Source: DATHVR01 sp035461175 (GTDB lineage Bacteria; Actinomycetota; Acidimicrobiia; Spongiisociales; ZC4RG35). From it: a DNA stretch of 27,182 nt. The notes under the pieces are model-generated. The model was not told the origin of the DNA, did no database searches, and worked only from the letters and a program-made list of their open reading frames with translations. Of this stretch, positions 8,576 through 15,837 are shown piece after piece. The stretch spans positions 1-27,182 of the forward strand of contig DATHVR010000119.1 of the NCBI GenBank assembly GCA_035461175.1, written 5' to 3'. Each line of letters opens with the position of its first letter. Position 1 is the first letter of the stretch. A program made the translations under genes and the position numbers.

Positions 8576-8587
8576 TCTTGCTCCAAA

Positions 8588-9853
8588 TCACTCTTCTTCA
8601 TCGGCCGCCGGGTCTTCCTCGGCCGGCGCCGCAATCGTCAAAACTTCGTCAACTTCATCCGGCTCGGATACGACCGCTTCGGACTCAGCCGTTACGGGGG
8701 CGGTGGGGTCCTCGGTGGCGGCCGGCTCGGCGCCTTCATCCGTCGCCTCGGCTTGCGCCTCGGCCACGGCGGATCCGTCGTCTTCCGTCGACGCTTCGGC
8801 GGTGGCCGGAGCGTCGACCCTAGCCTCGCCCTCGGGCGAAGCCACCATTCCCTCGGCGCCCGGCTCGGCCCCCGCCTCCTCCTCGCCCTCGCGATCGGAG
8901 CGGATGTCGACCTTGTACCCCGACAGGCGTGCCGCCAGGCGGGCGTTCTGGCCTTCCTTGCCGATGGCGAGGGAGAGCTGATGCTCACCGACGATCACGG
9001 TGGCAGTGTTGGTCTCCTCGTCGATCTGGACTTCCTTGACCCGGGCGGGGCCGAGAGCCTCGGCGATGAACTCTGGCGTGTTCTCGCGCCACTGGACCAC
9101 GTCGACCTTTTCCCCGCGCAGCTCGTTGACGACCTGGCGGACCCGCGAACCCCGCGCCCCGACGGCGGCACCCTTTGCATCCACATTGGCGTCGTGGGAG
9201 ACAACCGCGATCTTGGTGCGGTGGCCCGGCTCCCGGGCGATGGCAACGATCTCGACCGTGCCGTCGGCCAGTTCGGGAACTTCGAGCTCGAGGAGGCGCC
9301 GAACCAGATCGGGATGGCTGCGGGAGACGACGATCTGAGGACCCTTGGTCTCGCCCCGGACCTCAACGATCAGGGCTTTGACGCGGTTGCCGCGCTGGAG
9401 ACGCTCGTAGGGGATCCGCTCCGCCCCGGGCATGATGGCCTCGGCGTCACCGAGATCGAGGATGGCAAACCGATTGTCGATCTGCTGCACGATGCCGGTG
9501 ACCAGATCGCCCTCCCGCCCCTCGTAGAGATCGAAGACCTGCTCCCGCTTGACCTCGCGTAGTCGCTGCTGGATGACCTGCTTGGCAGTCTGGGCCGCAA
9601 TGCGTCCGAAGTCGTCGGGCGTGTCTTCCCATTCGTCGACGACGTTTCCGTCCTCGTCGAGCTCCTGGGCGTAGACGATGATGTCCCCCGAGTCGGGATC
9701 GATGGTGACCCGCGCCTCCTCGGCGGCACCGGGAGAGCGCTTGTAGGCGGAAACCAGGGCATTGGCGAGGGCGTCGAGAATCGCCTCGACCGGAACACCT
9801 CGTTCCCGCTCGAGCAACTCGAGGGCGTCCATCACCTGTGCGTCCATCTGCAT
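8588..9853 (-). CDS. nusA: Transcription termination/antitermination factor NusA
   Basis: RNA polymerase-associated factor controlling pausing, termination and rRNA antitermination. It has 421 residues. The N-terminal polymerase-binding domain is about 1-110, the S1 domain about 115-180 (GDLVTGIVQQIDNRFAIL), KH1 contains VGARGSRVRQVV near 231-242, and KH2 has IGKEGQNARLAARLSG near 297-312. From about residue 320 to the end is a low-complexity acidic Ala/Glu/Pro tail of roughly 100 residues, longer than in mycobacteria and without visible acidic-repeat domains. I chose the ATG at 9853 because GAGGAG, overlapping the rimP stop, lies 7 nt upstream; a GTG at 9868 lacks this. It is coupled to rimP and followed by infB. 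Confidence 0.96.
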   Translation of the reverse strand: MQMDAQVMDALELLERERGVPVEAILDALANALVSAYKRSPGAAEEARVTIDPDSGDIIVYAQELDEDGNVVDEWEDTPDDFGRIAAQTAKQVIQQRLREVKREQVFDLYEGREGDLVTGIVQQIDNRFAILDLGDAEAIMPGAERIPYERLQRGNRVKALIVEVRGETKGPQIVVSRSHPDLVRRLLELEVPELADGTVEIVAIAREPGHRTKIAVVSHDANVDAKGAAVGARGSRVRQVVNELRGEKVDVVQWRENTPEFIAEALGPARVKEVQIDEETNTATVIVGEHQLSLAIGKEGQNARLAARLSGYKVDIRSDREGEEEAGAEPGAEGMVASPEGEARVDAPATAEASTEDDGSAVAEAQAEATDEGAEPAATEDPTAPVTAESEAVVSEPDEVDEVLTIAAPAEEDPAADEEE

Positions 9854-9864
9854 CGTCGTTCTCC

Positions 9865-10341
9865 TCACTTACCCGGCTTGGGAGAGGACTCCCACCGGAA
9901 AACCGTACGCGCCGAGATGACCGCTTCGTAGGGATAGCGGTGCTGCTCACCGTCCGTTTCGACGGTGATGCCGTCGTCGTCCGCTGCCGTCAGCACGCCG
10001 CGATGGGTGTCGACCGAGCCCGCGACGTCGCGAGCTTTGACGACGACCTCGCGCTCCACCGACTTCTGGAAGTGGCGGGGTCGTTTCAGCGCCCGTTCCA
10101 GACCCGGCGAAGTCACCTCGAGCTGGTACGACTCATCGGGGTCGTACTCGGCGTCGTAGAGGCGGGACAGGCCACGGGAGACCTCGGAGATGCGGTCCAG
10201 ATCCAGGTCGGGACCGTCGATCACGACCTTCACCGTGCGGGCGCGCCCTTTGCCGAGCACCTCGAGGTCGTCGAGCTCGAGCCGCTCGGCCTGGAGGTAG
10301 GTCTCGGTGATGTCCCACAGCGAGGTCTTGGCGTCATTCAT
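9865..10341 (-). CDS. rimP: Ribosome maturation factor RimP
   Basis: 30S assembly factor acting on S12 incorporation. It has 158 residues from the chosen start. The N-terminal domain contains TVKVVIDGPDLDLDRISEVSRGLSRLYD and the signature YQLEVTSPGLERALKRPRHF; the C-terminal SH3-like domain holds the GVLTAADDDGITVE strand pair. Start choice is uncertain: the ATG at 10341 gives the usual family length, while an in-frame ATG at 10386 would add 15 residues (MTLWNDDAAEHRPKK). Neither has a good Shine-Dalgarno. The stop overlaps the nusA ribosome-binding site. It is the first gene of the rimP-nusA-infB-ylxP-rbfA-nrnA-truB-ribF run. Confidence 0.9.
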   Translation of the reverse strand: MNDAKTSLWDITETYLQAERLELDDLEVLGKGRARTVKVVIDGPDLDLDRISEVSRGLSRLYDAEYDPDESYQLEVTSPGLERALKRPRHFQKSVEREVVVKARDVAGSVDTHRGVLTAADDDGITVETDGEQHRYPYEAVISARTVFRWESSPKPGK

Positions 10342-10415
10342 CTTCTTCGGTCGGTGCTCCGCAGCATCGTCGTTCCACAGTGTCATCTCACAGAAATGTC
10401 AATCCACAGCAAGAA

Positions 10416-10433
10416 GGTGGGCCGACGCCCACC
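10416..10433 (-). terminator. GC-rich hairpin between serC and rimP
   Basis: A perfect 7-bp stem, GGTGGGC with GCCCACC, closes a 4-nt GTCG loop. On the minus strand it is followed by TTCTTGCTG, a modest T-rich tail. It lies about 80 nt after the serC stop and before rimP. It may be the serC terminator or, if transcription starts at the TATACT box at 10470-10475, an attenuator in the rimP-nusA-infB leader. The sequence alone does not decide. The neighbouring TTGACA at 10397-10402 (minus strand) looks like a -35 but has no good -10 at 16-18 bp. Confidence 0.4.
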
Positions 10434-10469
10434 CGTTTGCAAGAAAGCGATCTCAGTTGGCAGGAGCCG

Positions 10470-10475
10470 AGTATA
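10470..10475 (-). promoter_or_regulatory. Candidate -10 box for the rimP-nusA-infB operon
   Basis: The minus-strand hexamer TATACT matches TATAAT at five of six positions and lies about 37 nt after the serC stop. The -35 region is poor (TTCGGC at 18 bp). It would give a leader of roughly 120 nt before the rimP ATG at 10341, containing the hairpin at 10416-10433. Confidence 0.35.
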
Positions 10476-10511
10476 CCGGTCCCGCCCATGCAGGCCGAAC
10501 GACGATCCCGA

Positions 10512-11588
10512 TCAGGATCGGTGACGGGCGGCGAAATCCACCATGAAATCGACCAGGCGCTCCACGGCCGGCCTTTCGGTGGCGGCATAAAGCGACGCCC
10601 GGATCCCGCCCACGCTGCGGTGGCCCTTCAGACCCACCATTCCGGCCCGAGTCGTCTCGCTCACGAACTGCTTTTCCAGGTCCTCGTTGGCCAGGCGCCA
10701 GATGACATTCGTGTGTGACCGCACCGCCGGGTCGACGGGAGAACGATAGAAGCCGTCGGAAGCCTCGATCGCCGAGTAGACCAACGCCGACTTCTCCGCC
10801 GAGCGCCGCTCCAGGCCGTCGACCCCGCCCCGTTCCTCGAGATGGGTCAGGACCTTTCCCATCAGATAGATCTGGAACATGGGCGGTGTGTTGGCGAGCG
10901 AGTCGGCGTCGGCGTGGGTGGAATAGCGCAGGTAAGTGCCCAGGCCGGGACGTTCGGGGATGGCCGAGCGCCGGACGAAGACCAGGGCCAGTCCGGCCGG
11001 AGCCAGGTTCTTCTGGACCCCGCCATATACGAGGTCGTGGCGTGACCAATCGATAGGCCGGGCCAGGTAGTCCGATGACATGTCATTGACCAGGGGCACA
11101 TCGGTACGGGGCGGGTCCACCATCCGGATACCCCCGATGGTTTCGTTGGAGGTGATGTGGAGATAGCGGGTGCCTTCGGTGAACGTTACGTCGCCGGGGC
11201 CGGGCATGGTCGTGTAGTCCGAATCCTCCCCGCTCCAGGCCGTGTAACCCCCCAGCGGGAGGGCATCGTTCAGAGCCTTGCGACCCCAGGCACCGGCCAC
11301 GACATAACCGGCGCCCATGTCGTCGTCGAGCAGGTTGAGCGGGACCATCGAGAACTGGAGCGTGGCCCCGCCCTGGATGAAGAGGATGTCGAAGTCATCC
11401 GGAGTCCCCGCCACCCGTCGGGCCCGCGTCATCGCATCGGTGTGGATGGCCTCGTAATCGGCCGAGCGGTGACTCATCTCCACGACGGCCATCCCCGCCT
11501 GGCCGTACTCGGGGAACTCGTCGCGGACTTCTTCCAGCACCTCTAGCGGGAGGGCGCAGGGCCCGGCCCCGAAGTTGTCTACTCGCAT
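10512..11588 (-). CDS. serC: Phosphoserine aminotransferase
   Basis: PLP enzyme converting 3-phosphohydroxypyruvate and glutamate to phosphoserine in serine synthesis. In organisms with the DXP-dependent pyridoxal route it also acts on 4-phosphohydroxythreonine. It has 358 residues, normal length. The N-terminus NFGAGPCALP, FIQGGATLQFSMVPLNLL near 70-87, the Schiff-base lysine K193 in YGGVQKNLAPAG, and the C-terminal GLKGHRSVGGIRASLYAA are the widespread bacterial SerC motifs. The ATG at 11588 was chosen because the protein begins there at the family N-terminus; the frame continues open far upstream inside fdhD. There is no Shine-Dalgarno, and a CACCAT hexamer ends 6 nt upstream, suggesting a leaderless mRNA. 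It is divergent from fdhD. Confidence 0.96.
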   Translation of the reverse strand: MRVDNFGAGPCALPLEVLEEVRDEFPEYGQAGMAVVEMSHRSADYEAIHTDAMTRARRVAGTPDDFDILFIQGGATLQFSMVPLNLLDDDMGAGYVVAGAWGRKALNDALPLGGYTAWSGEDSDYTTMPGPGDVTFTEGTRYLHITSNETIGGIRMVDPPRTDVPLVNDMSSDYLARPIDWSRHDLVYGGVQKNLAPAGLALVFVRRSAIPERPGLGTYLRYSTHADADSLANTPPMFQIYLMGKVLTHLEERGGVDGLERRSAEKSALVYSAIEASDGFYRSPVDPAVRSHTNVIWRLANEDLEKQFVSETTRAGMVGLKGHRSVGGIRASLYAATERPAVERLVDFMVDFAARHRS

Positions 11589-11663
11589 GGAGCAATGGTG
11601 CCACGTCCCCCGCCCGGCGCGGACATCGGTTGTGCGCCCCGGCCGCCGTACTGTGGGCGCTTC
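11589..11663. promoter_or_regulatory. Divergent serC / fdhD promoter region
   Basis: This 75-bp gap separates two start codons pointing away from each other. For fdhD, TACTGT at 11649-11654 (plus strand) ends 9 nt before the ATG. For serC, CACCAT on the minus strand (11595-11600) ends 6 nt before the ATG. Neither gene has a Shine-Dalgarno. Both arrangements fit start codons at or very near the transcription start. No clear -35 or operator palindrome is visible. Confidence 0.4.
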
Positions 11664-12446
11664 ATGACGACCAAGAAGCGAAGCGTGGTGGCGTATGAGG
11701 AAGGTCGCTCCACCCGGGTGGACGACCATCTGGCGGACGAAGCCCCGGTCGAGATCCGCCTGGGCGGAGTCCCCCTGGCGGTCCTGATGCGCACCCCCGG
11801 CCAGGATGAGGCCCTGGTGCGGGGGTTCGCCCTCACCGAGGGAATCGTGCTCTCCCCCGCCGAAATTGCCGCCGTGACTGCGGTGGGAGACGGCGATCGC
11901 TGGGAACTGGTCCTGGCGGACGGAGTCGACGTCGACCCGGAACGATTCCGGCGTTCGGCCTACGTCTCGTCGTCGTGCGGGGTGTGCGGCAAGGCCTCGA
12001 TCGATGCCGTGCGGGTGGCGGGAAGAAAGCCCCCTGACGGCCCCCGCCTGCAACCTTCGCTGCCGGGCCGCTGGATGGCCTCGCTGACCGAGGCGCAGCC
12101 GGGGTTCGAACGGTCGGGAGGCCTTCACGCCGCCGCCGTATGCACTCCGGACGGCTCCCTGCTGGCGACAGCCGAAGACGTCGGTCGTCACAACGCCGTC
12201 GACAAAGCGATCGGAACCCTCACGTCCGAACGCTGGCCACCGGGCGAGGTGGTCTTGGTCGTTTCGGGGCGGGTGTCGTTCGAGATCACCCAGAAGGCGG
12301 CGGTGGCGGGAATTCCGGTCGTGTGCGGCGTTTCGGCGGCCTCCTCGCTGGCAGCGGAACTGGCCGAGGAGTTGGGGCTGACGCTGGTTGGATTCAGCCG
12401 CGGGAGCCGGTTCGTCGTCTATGCCGGGGGGGACCGGTTCGACTGA
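11664..12446 (+). CDS. fdhD: Formate dehydrogenase accessory sulfurtransferase FdhD
   Basis: Passes sulfur from the cysteine desulfurase to the molybdenum (or tungsten) bis-MGD cofactor of formate dehydrogenase. It has 260 residues. The CxxC pair is C105/C108 in SSSCGVCGKASID, and GGLHAAA (152-158), EDVGRHNAVDKAIG (171-184), VSGRVSFEITQKA and the C-terminal GFSRGSRFVVYAG are all family blocks. I chose the ATG at 11664 (MTTKKRSVV); the frame is open upstream to 11595 but that part is Pro/Arg-rich and would overlap the serC promoter. It is the only full-size plus-strand gene here and converges on proS with a 5-bp gap. No formate dehydrogenase gene is in the window. In M. tuberculosis fdhD (Rv2899c) adjoins yraN instead. 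Confidence 0.95.
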   Translation: MTTKKRSVVAYEEGRSTRVDDHLADEAPVEIRLGGVPLAVLMRTPGQDEALVRGFALTEGIVLSPAEIAAVTAVGDGDRWELVLADGVDVDPERFRRSAYVSSSCGVCGKASIDAVRVAGRKPPDGPRLQPSLPGRWMASLTEAQPGFERSGGLHAAAVCTPDGSLLATAEDVGRHNAVDKAIGTLTSERWPPGEVVLVVSGRVSFEITQKAAVAGIPVVCGVSAASSLAAELAEELGLTLVGFSRGSRFVVYAGGDRFD

Positions 12447-12451
12447 GCGCC

Positions 12452-14164
12452 TCAGCGGGCAGCCACCACCCGTTCGGCCAGGGCGCCGGCCACTTCCGCC
12501 AGCGGAAGCTCGCTGGTCTCCATCGAAGCCCTCTCCGTCAACTCCACCATCCCTGACTCCACCCCGCGCGGGCCGATCGTGACCCGCCAGGGGATTCCGA
12601 TCAGCTCGGAGTCGGCAAACTTGACTCCGGGCCTCTCGACCCGATCGTCGAGGAGAACCTCCAGTCCGTGGTCGAGCAGTGACTCGTGGAGGCCCTCCCC
12701 CGCCTCCGCCACCCCGGCATCGTCGGGACGAACCAGGGTGATGACCACCTCGTAGGGGGCGATCGAGACCGGCCAGATGATGCCGCGCTCATCGTGGCTC
12801 ACCTCCACCACCGCCGCCATATTGCGCTCCACCCCGATTCCGTAGGAACCCATCACGACCGGATGGGAGTCACCATCCTCGTCCTGCACGTAGGCGTCGA
12901 ATGCCAGAGAGAACTTGGTGCCGAGCTTGAAGATGTGGCCGACCTCGATCCCCTTCCACATTCGGAGGGGTGAACCACACTCCCCGCAGGGCTCGCCCTC
13001 TCTCACCTGGCGCAGGTCGGCCCAGCGAAAGTCGATGAAGTCGCGCTCGGGGTCGACACCGGTGAAGTGCCAGTCGTCCTCGTTGGCGCCGGTCACCATG
13101 TTGTAGCGACCCCGCAAGCCCTCGTCGACGAGCACCGGGTGATCGCCGACTCCCACGGCGCCCAGGCTGCCGGGAAGGGCCCCCAGAGCGGCCTGGACCT
13201 CTTCAGGGGTGGCGGGACGGACCTCGCCGGCGCCGGTGGCGTCGAGCAGTTTCTGTTCCTGCAGATCGTGGTCTCCGCGGACCACCGCCAGGGTCAGCAC
13301 GCCGTCGACGATGTAGACGAGGCTCTTCAGCTGTCGTTCCGGCGAAGCGACGTCGGGGTGGGCTTCGGCCAGGGCGGCGATGGTGCGGAGGCCGGGAGTC
13401 GCCAGACGCTCGGGCTTGCCGCCGCGCTCGCCGTCTTCGACGGATTCGAGGCGGGAAATGGCCTTCTCCAGGTTGGCGCGGTAGTCACACCGGGGACAGG
13501 TGACGATCCAGTCCTCACCGGCTTCGGAGGGAACCATGAACTCGACGGATTCAGAGCCGCCCATGGCGCCCGAGGAGGCGGCGACGTCGATCGCCTCCAT
13601 GCCGAGGCGGGAGAAGATGCGGACGTAGGCACCGTGCTGCTTCTGGAAGCCGACGTCGAGGCCCTCGGCGTCGATGTCGAGGGTGTAGGCGTCTTTCATC
13701 GTGAACTCGCGCACCCGCAAGAGACCCGACTTGGGCCGGGGCTCGTCCCGGTACTTGGTGTGCATCTGATACCAGATCTGGGGCAACTGGCGATAGGAAG
13801 TGAGCTCGGAGGCGAGGATGGCGAACAGTTCCTCCTCGGTCATGCCCATCACATGCTCGACACCCTTCCGGTCCGTGAGTTTGAACAGGTTGTCGCCCAT
13901 CAGGTCGTAACGGTCGGAGCGGCGCCAGATCTCGGCCGGATGGACGGTGGGCAGAACCACCTCCTGGCCCCCGATTCGGTTCATCTCCTCACGGATGATC
14001 TTCTCGACCTTGAGCCGGGTGCGCTGACCCAGCGGCAGCATCGAGTAGTGGCCGGCAGCCAGCTGGCGGATGAACCCGCCCCGGACCAGCAGCCGGTGGC
14101 TCACCGCCTCGGCGCCGGCGGGATCGTCACGGAGAGTGGGAATGTAAGCCTGTGTCCATCGCAT
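12452..14164 (-). CDS. proS: Prolyl-tRNA synthetase, bacterial type with editing domain
   Basis: Class II synthetase charging tRNA-Pro, 570 residues. The catalytic core has AAGHYSMLPLGQR at 37-48, motif 2 YRDEPRPKSGLLRVREFTMK at 138-157 and motif 3 GSYGIGVER at 439-447. An inserted YbaK-like editing domain runs about 224-394 with the conserved lysine K280, used in the family to deacylate Ala-tRNA-Pro. CPRC (223-226) and CGEC (393-396) flank the insertion. The anticodon-binding domain is about 465-570. The start ATG gives the standard MRWTQAYIPTLRDDP. There is no Shine-Dalgarno, but TACGCT ends 9 nt upstream (14174-14179), so the mRNA may be leaderless. Upstream lie two 108-bp repeats. Confidence 0.98.
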   Translation of the reverse strand: MRWTQAYIPTLRDDPAGAEAVSHRLLVRGGFIRQLAAGHYSMLPLGQRTRLKVEKIIREEMNRIGGQEVVLPTVHPAEIWRRSDRYDLMGDNLFKLTDRKGVEHVMGMTEEELFAILASELTSYRQLPQIWYQMHTKYRDEPRPKSGLLRVREFTMKDAYTLDIDAEGLDVGFQKQHGAYVRIFSRLGMEAIDVAASSGAMGGSESVEFMVPSEAGEDWIVTCPRCDYRANLEKAISRLESVEDGERGGKPERLATPGLRTIAALAEAHPDVASPERQLKSLVYIVDGVLTLAVVRGDHDLQEQKLLDATGAGEVRPATPEEVQAALGALPGSLGAVGVGDHPVLVDEGLRGRYNMVTGANEDDWHFTGVDPERDFIDFRWADLRQVREGEPCGECGSPLRMWKGIEVGHIFKLGTKFSLAFDAYVQDEDGDSHPVVMGSYGIGVERNMAAVVEVSHDERGIIWPVSIAPYEVVITLVRPDDAGVAEAGEGLHESLLDHGLEVLLDDRVERPGVKFADSELIGIPWRVTIGPRGVESGMVELTERASMETSELPLAEVAGALAERVVAAR

Positions 14165-14173
14165 GAAGCCGCC

Positions 14174-14179
14174 AGCGTA
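14174..14179 (-). promoter_or_regulatory. Candidate -10 box for leaderless proS
   Basis: Minus-strand TACGCT ends 9 nt before the proS ATG, placing the predicted transcription start at or within a few bases of the start codon. No recognisable -35. The spacing fits the same pattern seen before ispG, fdhD, comM and the crotonase gene. Confidence 0.35.
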
Positions 14180-14184
14180 CCGTC

Positions 14185-14292
14185 ATGATTTGTGGGGGTA
14201 CTCCCCCACACCCCCACGGCTGGTCGTCTGCCCTGGTTTGACTGGGGGCCATCCGCCGGACGTCTCGCCCCTTAGGTGTCGTCTGTCGGCGG
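14185..14292. repeat. 108-bp structured direct repeat, copy 1
   Basis: This 108-nt segment recurs 183 bp further on with only five differences (four C/T transitions and one single-base gap, by eye). It opens with a hairpin of 7 perfect pairs, GTGGGGG (14192-14198) with CCCCCAC (14203-14209), closed by TACT. It then contains CGGCTGGTCGTCTGCC and GCCCCTTAGGTGTCGTCTG. There is no transposase and no terminal inverted repeat. Short frames through it carry no recognisable domain, so I call it non-coding. It begins about 20 bp upstream of the proS start. Confidence 0.85.
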
Positions 14293-14367
14293 GGGTCTCC
14301 GGTGCTATCGGGCGAGCAGTTCACGTGATGTTTGCGTCGTACCTGTCGTGCGCATCTCCCAGGTGTG

Positions 14368-14474
14368 ATGATTTGTGGGGGTATTCCCCCACACCCCTAC
14401 GGCTGGTCGTCTGCCTGGTCTGACTGGGGGCCATCCGCCGGATGTCTCGCCCCTTAGGTGTCGTCTGTCGGCGG
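14368..14474. repeat. 108-bp structured direct repeat, copy 2
   Basis: Second copy of the element at 14185-14292, separated by a 75-bp unrelated spacer (14293-14367). The hairpin is intact, GTGGGGG (14375-14381) with CCCCCAC (14386-14392); the single change inside the hairpin, TACT to TATT, falls in the loop. It lies about 90 bp from the ispG stop. The high identity implies recent duplication or selection for sequence. Confidence 0.85.
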
Positions 14475-14488
14475 CGGGTCTCTGATCC

Positions 14489-14536
14489 TTTTCGCGCATG
14501 AATGGCGCGCCATAGCGCGCAATTCATGCGCGAAAA
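14489..14536. repeat. 48-bp near-perfect palindrome between ispG and proS
   Basis: Left arm 14489-14503 (TTTTCGCGCATGAAT) pairs perfectly with 14522-14536 (ATTCATGCGCGAAAA). One G-A mismatch follows, then GCGCGC (14505-14510) pairs with GCGCGC (14515-14520) around a CATA loop: 21 pairs in a 48-nt structure. It begins 27 bp after the ispG stop on the minus strand. Neither strand has a T tract after the hairpin, so it is not a classical intrinsic terminator. It could be a U-tract-less terminator, an mRNA 3'-end stabiliser, a cruciform, a site for a dimeric protein or a mobile palindromic unit. Confidence 0.85.
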
Positions 14537-14563
14537 CGGGCTGGCTGGCTCGACCAGTCGGGG

Positions 14564-15772
14564 TCAGGGGCCTTCGGCTACCTCGGCCACCCGGGCGCGG
14601 CGTTGGGATGCCTGGTTGGCGTCTCCCTGGATCTCGACCAGTTGCTCACGGGTCTGGCGGGACAGCTCTTCGGCATTCTGGTCGGCGGCGGCGAGGCGGG
14701 CCTCGATTCCCTCCTCGGCCAGCTTGCGGGCCTCGTCGAGGAGAGCCTCGACCATGTCCTCTTCGGGGACCACCCGCACGACCTGACCCTTGATGAACAG
14801 GTGGCCTCTCCCCCGGCCGGCGGCGATGCCGATGTCGGCCTCTCGGGCTTCCCCGGGGCCGTTGACCACACAGCCCATCACCGCCACCTGAATGGGCAGC
14901 TTCTCGGCCTCGAGCGCCGCCTGGGCCCGGGTGGCGACGTCGATCACGTCGACTTCGGCCCGGCCACAGGAGGGGCAGGCGATCAGATCGAGCCCGGCCC
15001 GCTCGCGCAGACCCAGGTATTCGAGCAGCTGCCGCCCGGCCTTTGCCTCCTCAACGGGGTCGGCGGTGAGGGAGAAGCGGATCGTGTCGCCGATGCCCTC
15101 GTTGAGGAGGGTGGCGATACCGGCCACGGACTTGATGAGACCGCCCGGCGGGGGACCGGCCTCGGTGACTCCGAGATGCAGCGGGTAGTCGACGGTCTCC
15201 GAGAGCAGGCGGTAGCAGGCCACCATCGAGGGGACGTGGGAGTGTTTGACTGAGATCTTGATGTCGGTGAAGCCGACGTCTTCCAGGTAGCGGATCTCCT
15301 TCAGCGCGGACTCGACCAGCGCCTCGGGGACCGCCGAGCCGTAGCGCTCGAGCAGATCCTTGTCGAGGGAACCGGCGTTGACGCCGACGCGGATCGGGAT
15401 CCCCCGATCGCCCGCCTCGCGGGCGACGGTCTTGATGTGCTCTTCCTTGCGGATGTTGCCCGGGTTGAGACGCAGTCCCTGGACTCCCGCCTCCATTGCC
15501 GCCAGGGCGAGCTTGTACTGGAAGTGGATGTCGGCCACGATCGGCACCGGCGAGCGGGGGACGATCTCGGCCAGACCCTGGGCGGCGTCGACGTCGTTGC
15601 AGGTGATGCGGACGATGTCGGCTCCGGCACCGCGCAGGGCATAGACCTGAGCCAGGGTGCCGTCGACGTCGGCGGTCTTGGTCGTCGTCATCGACTGTAC
15701 CGAGACCGGGGCGCCACCGCCCACGGCGATGTCGCCGACGTGGATCTGTCGGGTTTCCTTGCGCGGGATCAC
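14564..15772 (-). CDS. ispG: 4-hydroxy-3-methylbut-2-enyl diphosphate synthase (flavodoxin)
   Basis: Iron-sulfur enzyme of the MEP isoprenoid pathway, converting MEcPP to HMBPP. A TIM-barrel domain has VSVQSMTTTKTADV and RLNPGNI; the C-terminal domain carries the cluster cysteines in IACPSCGR and MGCVVNGPGEA (C266, C269 and C301 from the chosen start), with a conserved Glu just after the last. About 40 extra charged residues follow the usual end (ADQNAEELSRQTREQL...). I chose the GTG at 15772 (402 residues) because TACCAT at 15781-15786 ends 8 nt before it and there is no Shine-Dalgarno; an in-frame TTG at 15781 would add three residues but overlaps that box. dxr, from the same pathway, lies two genes upstream. 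Confidence 0.96.
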   Translation of the reverse strand: MIPRKETRQIHVGDIAVGGGAPVSVQSMTTTKTADVDGTLAQVYALRGAGADIVRITCNDVDAAQGLAEIVPRSPVPIVADIHFQYKLALAAMEAGVQGLRLNPGNIRKEEHIKTVAREAGDRGIPIRVGVNAGSLDKDLLERYGSAVPEALVESALKEIRYLEDVGFTDIKISVKHSHVPSMVACYRLLSETVDYPLHLGVTEAGPPPGGLIKSVAGIATLLNEGIGDTIRFSLTADPVEEAKAGRQLLEYLGLRERAGLDLIACPSCGRAEVDVIDVATRAQAALEAEKLPIQVAVMGCVVNGPGEAREADIGIAAGRGRGHLFIKGQVVRVVPEEDMVEALLDEARKLAEEGIEARLAAADQNAEELSRQTREQLVEIQGDANQASQRRARVAEVAEGP

Positions 15773-15780
15773 AATCGACA

Positions 15781-15786
15781 ATGGTA
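15781..15786 (-). promoter_or_regulatory. Candidate -10 box for leaderless ispG
   Basis: Minus-strand TACCAT lies in the gap after rseP, ending 8 nt before a GTG that begins MIPRKETRQ. It argues for a separate, leaderless ispG transcript and for GTG rather than the TTG at 15781 as start. No clear -35 is visible. Confidence 0.35.
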
Positions 15787-15837
15787 GGGAGCGGGGGCGG
15801 GATTCAGTAACCCCTCACTCGCCCGCGACCACCCAGG

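Noticed and set aside
7154..9562. 802-codon open frame opposite infB and nusA
   Set aside because: It runs antisense across two confirmed genes and their junction, with low-complexity Gly/Leu/His-rich sequence. This is a composition artefact.
10374..10402. Full sigma-70 type promoter with TTGACA before rimP
   Set aside because: At 16-18 bp spacing the -10 candidates (TGTGGA and neighbours) are poor, so only the -35-like motif is noted.
14127..14527. Small frames on both strands inside the repeat island (proteins rich in Arg, Pro and Gly)
   Set aside because: They follow the repeat sequence, lack ribosome-binding sites or known domains, and occur in several frames at once.
14489..14536. Classical intrinsic terminator of ispG
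   Set aside because: The large stem has no T tract after it on either strand; it is kept as an unexplained palindrome.
14165..14563. T-box or other aminoacyl-tRNA-sensing leader for proS
   Set aside because: I see no T-box-like sequence, no specifier stem and no terminator/antiterminator pair, and the gene appears leaderless.
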